A DNA stretch of 64,000 bases, taken from contig CAMZHV010000008.1 in the NCBI GenBank assembly GCA_947307015.1, positions 1 through 64,000 on the forward strand, given 5' to 3'. Below are positions 62,455 to 64,000 of the stretch, piece by piece. Within the stretch, counting starts at the first letter, position 1; each line of letters starts with the position of its first letter. Both the position numbers and the translations under genes were made by a program. Origin of the DNA: an uncultured Prevotellaceae bacterium. Its GTDB lineage: Bacteria > Bacteroidota > Bacteroidia > Bacteroidales > Bacteroidaceae. Below the pieces are notes generated by a model. It made no database searches and was not told where the DNA came from. It saw only the letters and a program-made list of their open reading frames with translations.

Positions 62455-64000
62455 ATGCAAAACAAAGGAATTGTAAAATTTTTTGCTGTCCTGCTTGCGC
62501 TGGTTTGCATCTTCTACCTGAGCTTCTCAGGGGTAGTCCGCTACCACGAGAACAAGGCTGAGAAGATTGCAGCCGTTCAGGGCGAAACCGCAGGTCAGCA
62601 TTACTTAGACTCATTGCTCAATGAGCCGGTGTATTTAAACGTCTGGACACTCAAGGAGTGCCGCGAGATGGGTATTGGACTTGGACTTGACCTCAAGGGA
62701 GGTATGAACGTCATTCTTGAGGTGTCGGTTCCCGATGTCATCAAGGCGCTCGCCGACCACAAGGACGATGCCAACTTCAATCAGGCTGTTGCTCAGGCTA
62801 CCAAGGAAGCCGAGCAGAGCCAGGGTGATTTCATCTCATTCTTTGTCAAGGACTATAAGGCCCTCGCACCCAATAGCAATCTGGCTGAGCTCTTCGCTAC
62901 CCAGCAGTTGCGCGGCAAGGTGAACACCAAGAGCACCGATAGCGAGGTAGAACGCGTGCTGCGTGACGAGGTGAAGGCCGCTATCGACAACTCTTTCAAC
63001 GTCATTCGTACACGTATCGACCGCTTCGGTGTCGTTCAGCCCAACATTCAGGCACTCGAAGGTCAGGAAGGTCGCATCATGGTGGAACTTCCTGGTATCA
63101 AGGAGCCCGAGCGCGTTCGCAAACTCCTTCAAGGTTCCGCTAACCTCGAATTCTGGGAGACCTACACCACCACAGAGGCTGTGCCTTTCCTCGTTCAGCT
63201 CGACAGTCGCCTTGCTGCCGCAGGCGTTGAAGCTGGCGTTGAAGCTGGTGGCGAGGTTGATTCCCTCGAATTGGCTATCGAAGAGGCCAAGAAGGCCATT
63301 CAGGTTGACCTCCCCGAAGGTTATGTAGCTGACGTGGCTGCCACCATCGTCAATGCTGGCGACTCGGCTGCCGACGACTCCGAACTGGCCAACATCGCCA
63401 AGAAGGCCGACGGCGACAACGCACAGAGCGAGGCTCAAAGTGCTGCTGAGCTGGAGAAGGCCCTCAAGGCTCACCCCGTGCTCGCTCGTCTGCAGGTTCT
63501 CAATCAGGACAACGGCGCTGTCGTGGGTTATGCCAACAAGCGTGATATTGAAGCTCTTGAAGAGCTCTTCCAGACACCTGAGGCCAAGGCTGTGCTGCCT
63601 GCTGACCTGAAGCTTCTCTGGGGCGTCAAGGGTATCGACAAGAATGAAGAGGTCTTTGAACTCTATGCTATCAAGGTCACTGAGCGCAATGGTCGTGCTC
63701 CGCTCGAAGGTGATGTCGTCACCGATGCCAAGGACGAATACGACCAGGCTGGCCGTCCCTGCGTCTCCATGCAGATGAACGTCGAAGGTGCCCGCCGCTG
63801 GGCTGCCTTGACGAAGGCCAACGTTCACCGTCCCATCGCCATCGTGCTTGACAACTATGTCTACAGCGCACCTAACGTGCAGAACGAAATCACTGGTGGT
63901 AACTCACAGATCACCGGTCACTTCACGCCCGAAGATACCCGCGACCTGGCCAACGTGCTCAAGTCCGGTAAGATGCCCGCTCCCGCCAACATCGTCAGCG
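62455..64000 (+). CDS. secDF: Protein translocase subunit SecDF (5' part, runs off the window)
   Basis: The frame opens at ATG 62455 and is still open at the window end (about 515 codons seen). It begins MQNKGIVKFFAVLLALVCIFYLSF, a first membrane helix, then MGIGLGLDLKGGMNVILEVS, the SecD motif (LGLDLkGG), and NVIRTRIDRFGVVQPNIQ, followed by IMVELPGIKEPERVRKLLQ and later SAPNVQNEITGGNSQITGHF. SecD(F) uses proton flow to help pull secreted proteins across the inner membrane. The Bacteroidota version is a SecD-SecF fusion of about 1,000 aa; whether this one is fused cannot be seen here. Confidence 0.95.
   Translation, partial: MQNKGIVKFFAVLLALVCIFYLSFSGVVRYHENKAEKIAAVQGETAGQHYLDSLLNEPVYLNVWTLKECREMGIGLGLDLKGGMNVILEVSVPDVIKALADHKDDANFNQAVAQATKEAEQSQGDFISFFVKDYKALAPNSNLAELFATQQLRGKVNTKSTDSEVERVLRDEVKAAIDNSFNVIRTRIDRFGVVQPNIQALEGQEGRIMVELPGIKEPERVRKLLQGSANLEFWETYTTTEAVPFLVQLDSRLAAAGVEAGVEAGGEVDSLELAIEEAKKAIQVDLPEGYVADVAATIVNAGDSAADDSELANIAKKADGDNAQSEAQSAAELEKALKAHPVLARLQVLNQDNGAVVGYANKRDIEALEELFQTPEAKAVLPADLKLLWGVKGIDKNEEVFELYAIKVTERNGRAPLEGDVVTDAKDEYDQAGRPCVSMQMNVEGARRWAALTKANVHRPIAIVLDNYVYSAPNVQNEITGGNSQITGHFTPEDTRDLANVLKSGKMPAPANIVS

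Overview
The window is a chromosomal segment of a Bacteroidales bacterium, most likely a member of the Prevotellaceae. The evidence is a SusC/SusD pair, promoters of the Bacteroidota type (TTTG, about 20 nt, TAnnTTTG), BspA-like leucine-rich repeats, C-terminal domains of the T9SS-sorting type ending in GIYIVNGKKVLVK-like sequences, DUF4843/PKD-like lipoproteins and the gene order rimP-nusA-infB-cvpA-sufB. The species cannot be fixed from this sequence.

Layout. 0.2-1.3 kb: mnmA. 1.5-16.9 kb: accessory surface region with two giant secreted proteins, each followed by a ~60-residue peptide gene, a REP-associated (Y1/HUH) tyrosine transposase between them, and a rhamnogalacturonan lyase fused to autotransporter-type repeats. 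17-22.8 kb: a DUF4254 gene, then a minus-strand envelope cluster (rpmH, PASTA protein, RluD, Ddl, acyltransferase, NigD-like lipoprotein). 23-24 kb: efp and a YraN-family gene. 24-37.1 kb: a long minus-strand run from a family 2 glycosyltransferase through radC, a MIP18-type Fe-S factor and LpxH into a SusC/SusD/DUF4843/PKD-like/thioredoxin nutrient-import locus. 37.2-42.8 kb: apbE, a double DUF1080 protein and two Tat-exported Gfo/Idh/MocA oxidoreductases, which together look like a periplasmic 3-keto-sugar pathway. 42.9-48.2 kb: recG, a small heat-shock protein with a sigma-54 type promoter, a BspA-like protein and tRNA-Arg(CCU). 48.4-55.1 kb: rimP-nusA-infB-cvpA-sufB. 55.1-64 kb: a MITE-like hairpin, an MsbA-type ABC exporter, an RNase H, argS, HU, rhomboid, an EEP-family protein and the start of secDF.

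The most striking signal is not a gene. At least 15 genes carry short GC-rich palindromes, either in frame inside the protein or exactly at the start or stop. The palindromes fall into a few families. Most of them share a 5' tag AGAC(T/C)C and many occur as inverted pairs with the tags facing outward, like the BIME units of enterobacteria. The SusC/SusD junction holds a perfect 35-bp inverted pair. In-frame copies give recurring peptides such as APSLTGRAGGES, PSPFGEGLGVRLG and APLGGPQG in unrelated proteins (Ddl, SusC, SusD, RNase H, ApbE, ArgS, SufB, MnmA and others). The REP-associated transposase in the window is a natural candidate for having spread them, but that link is an inference.

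Gene starts were moved from the longest frame where a signal peptide, family N-terminus, promoter or gene overlap indicated a different start. recG has no ATG, GTG or TTG at the place where the protein must begin.
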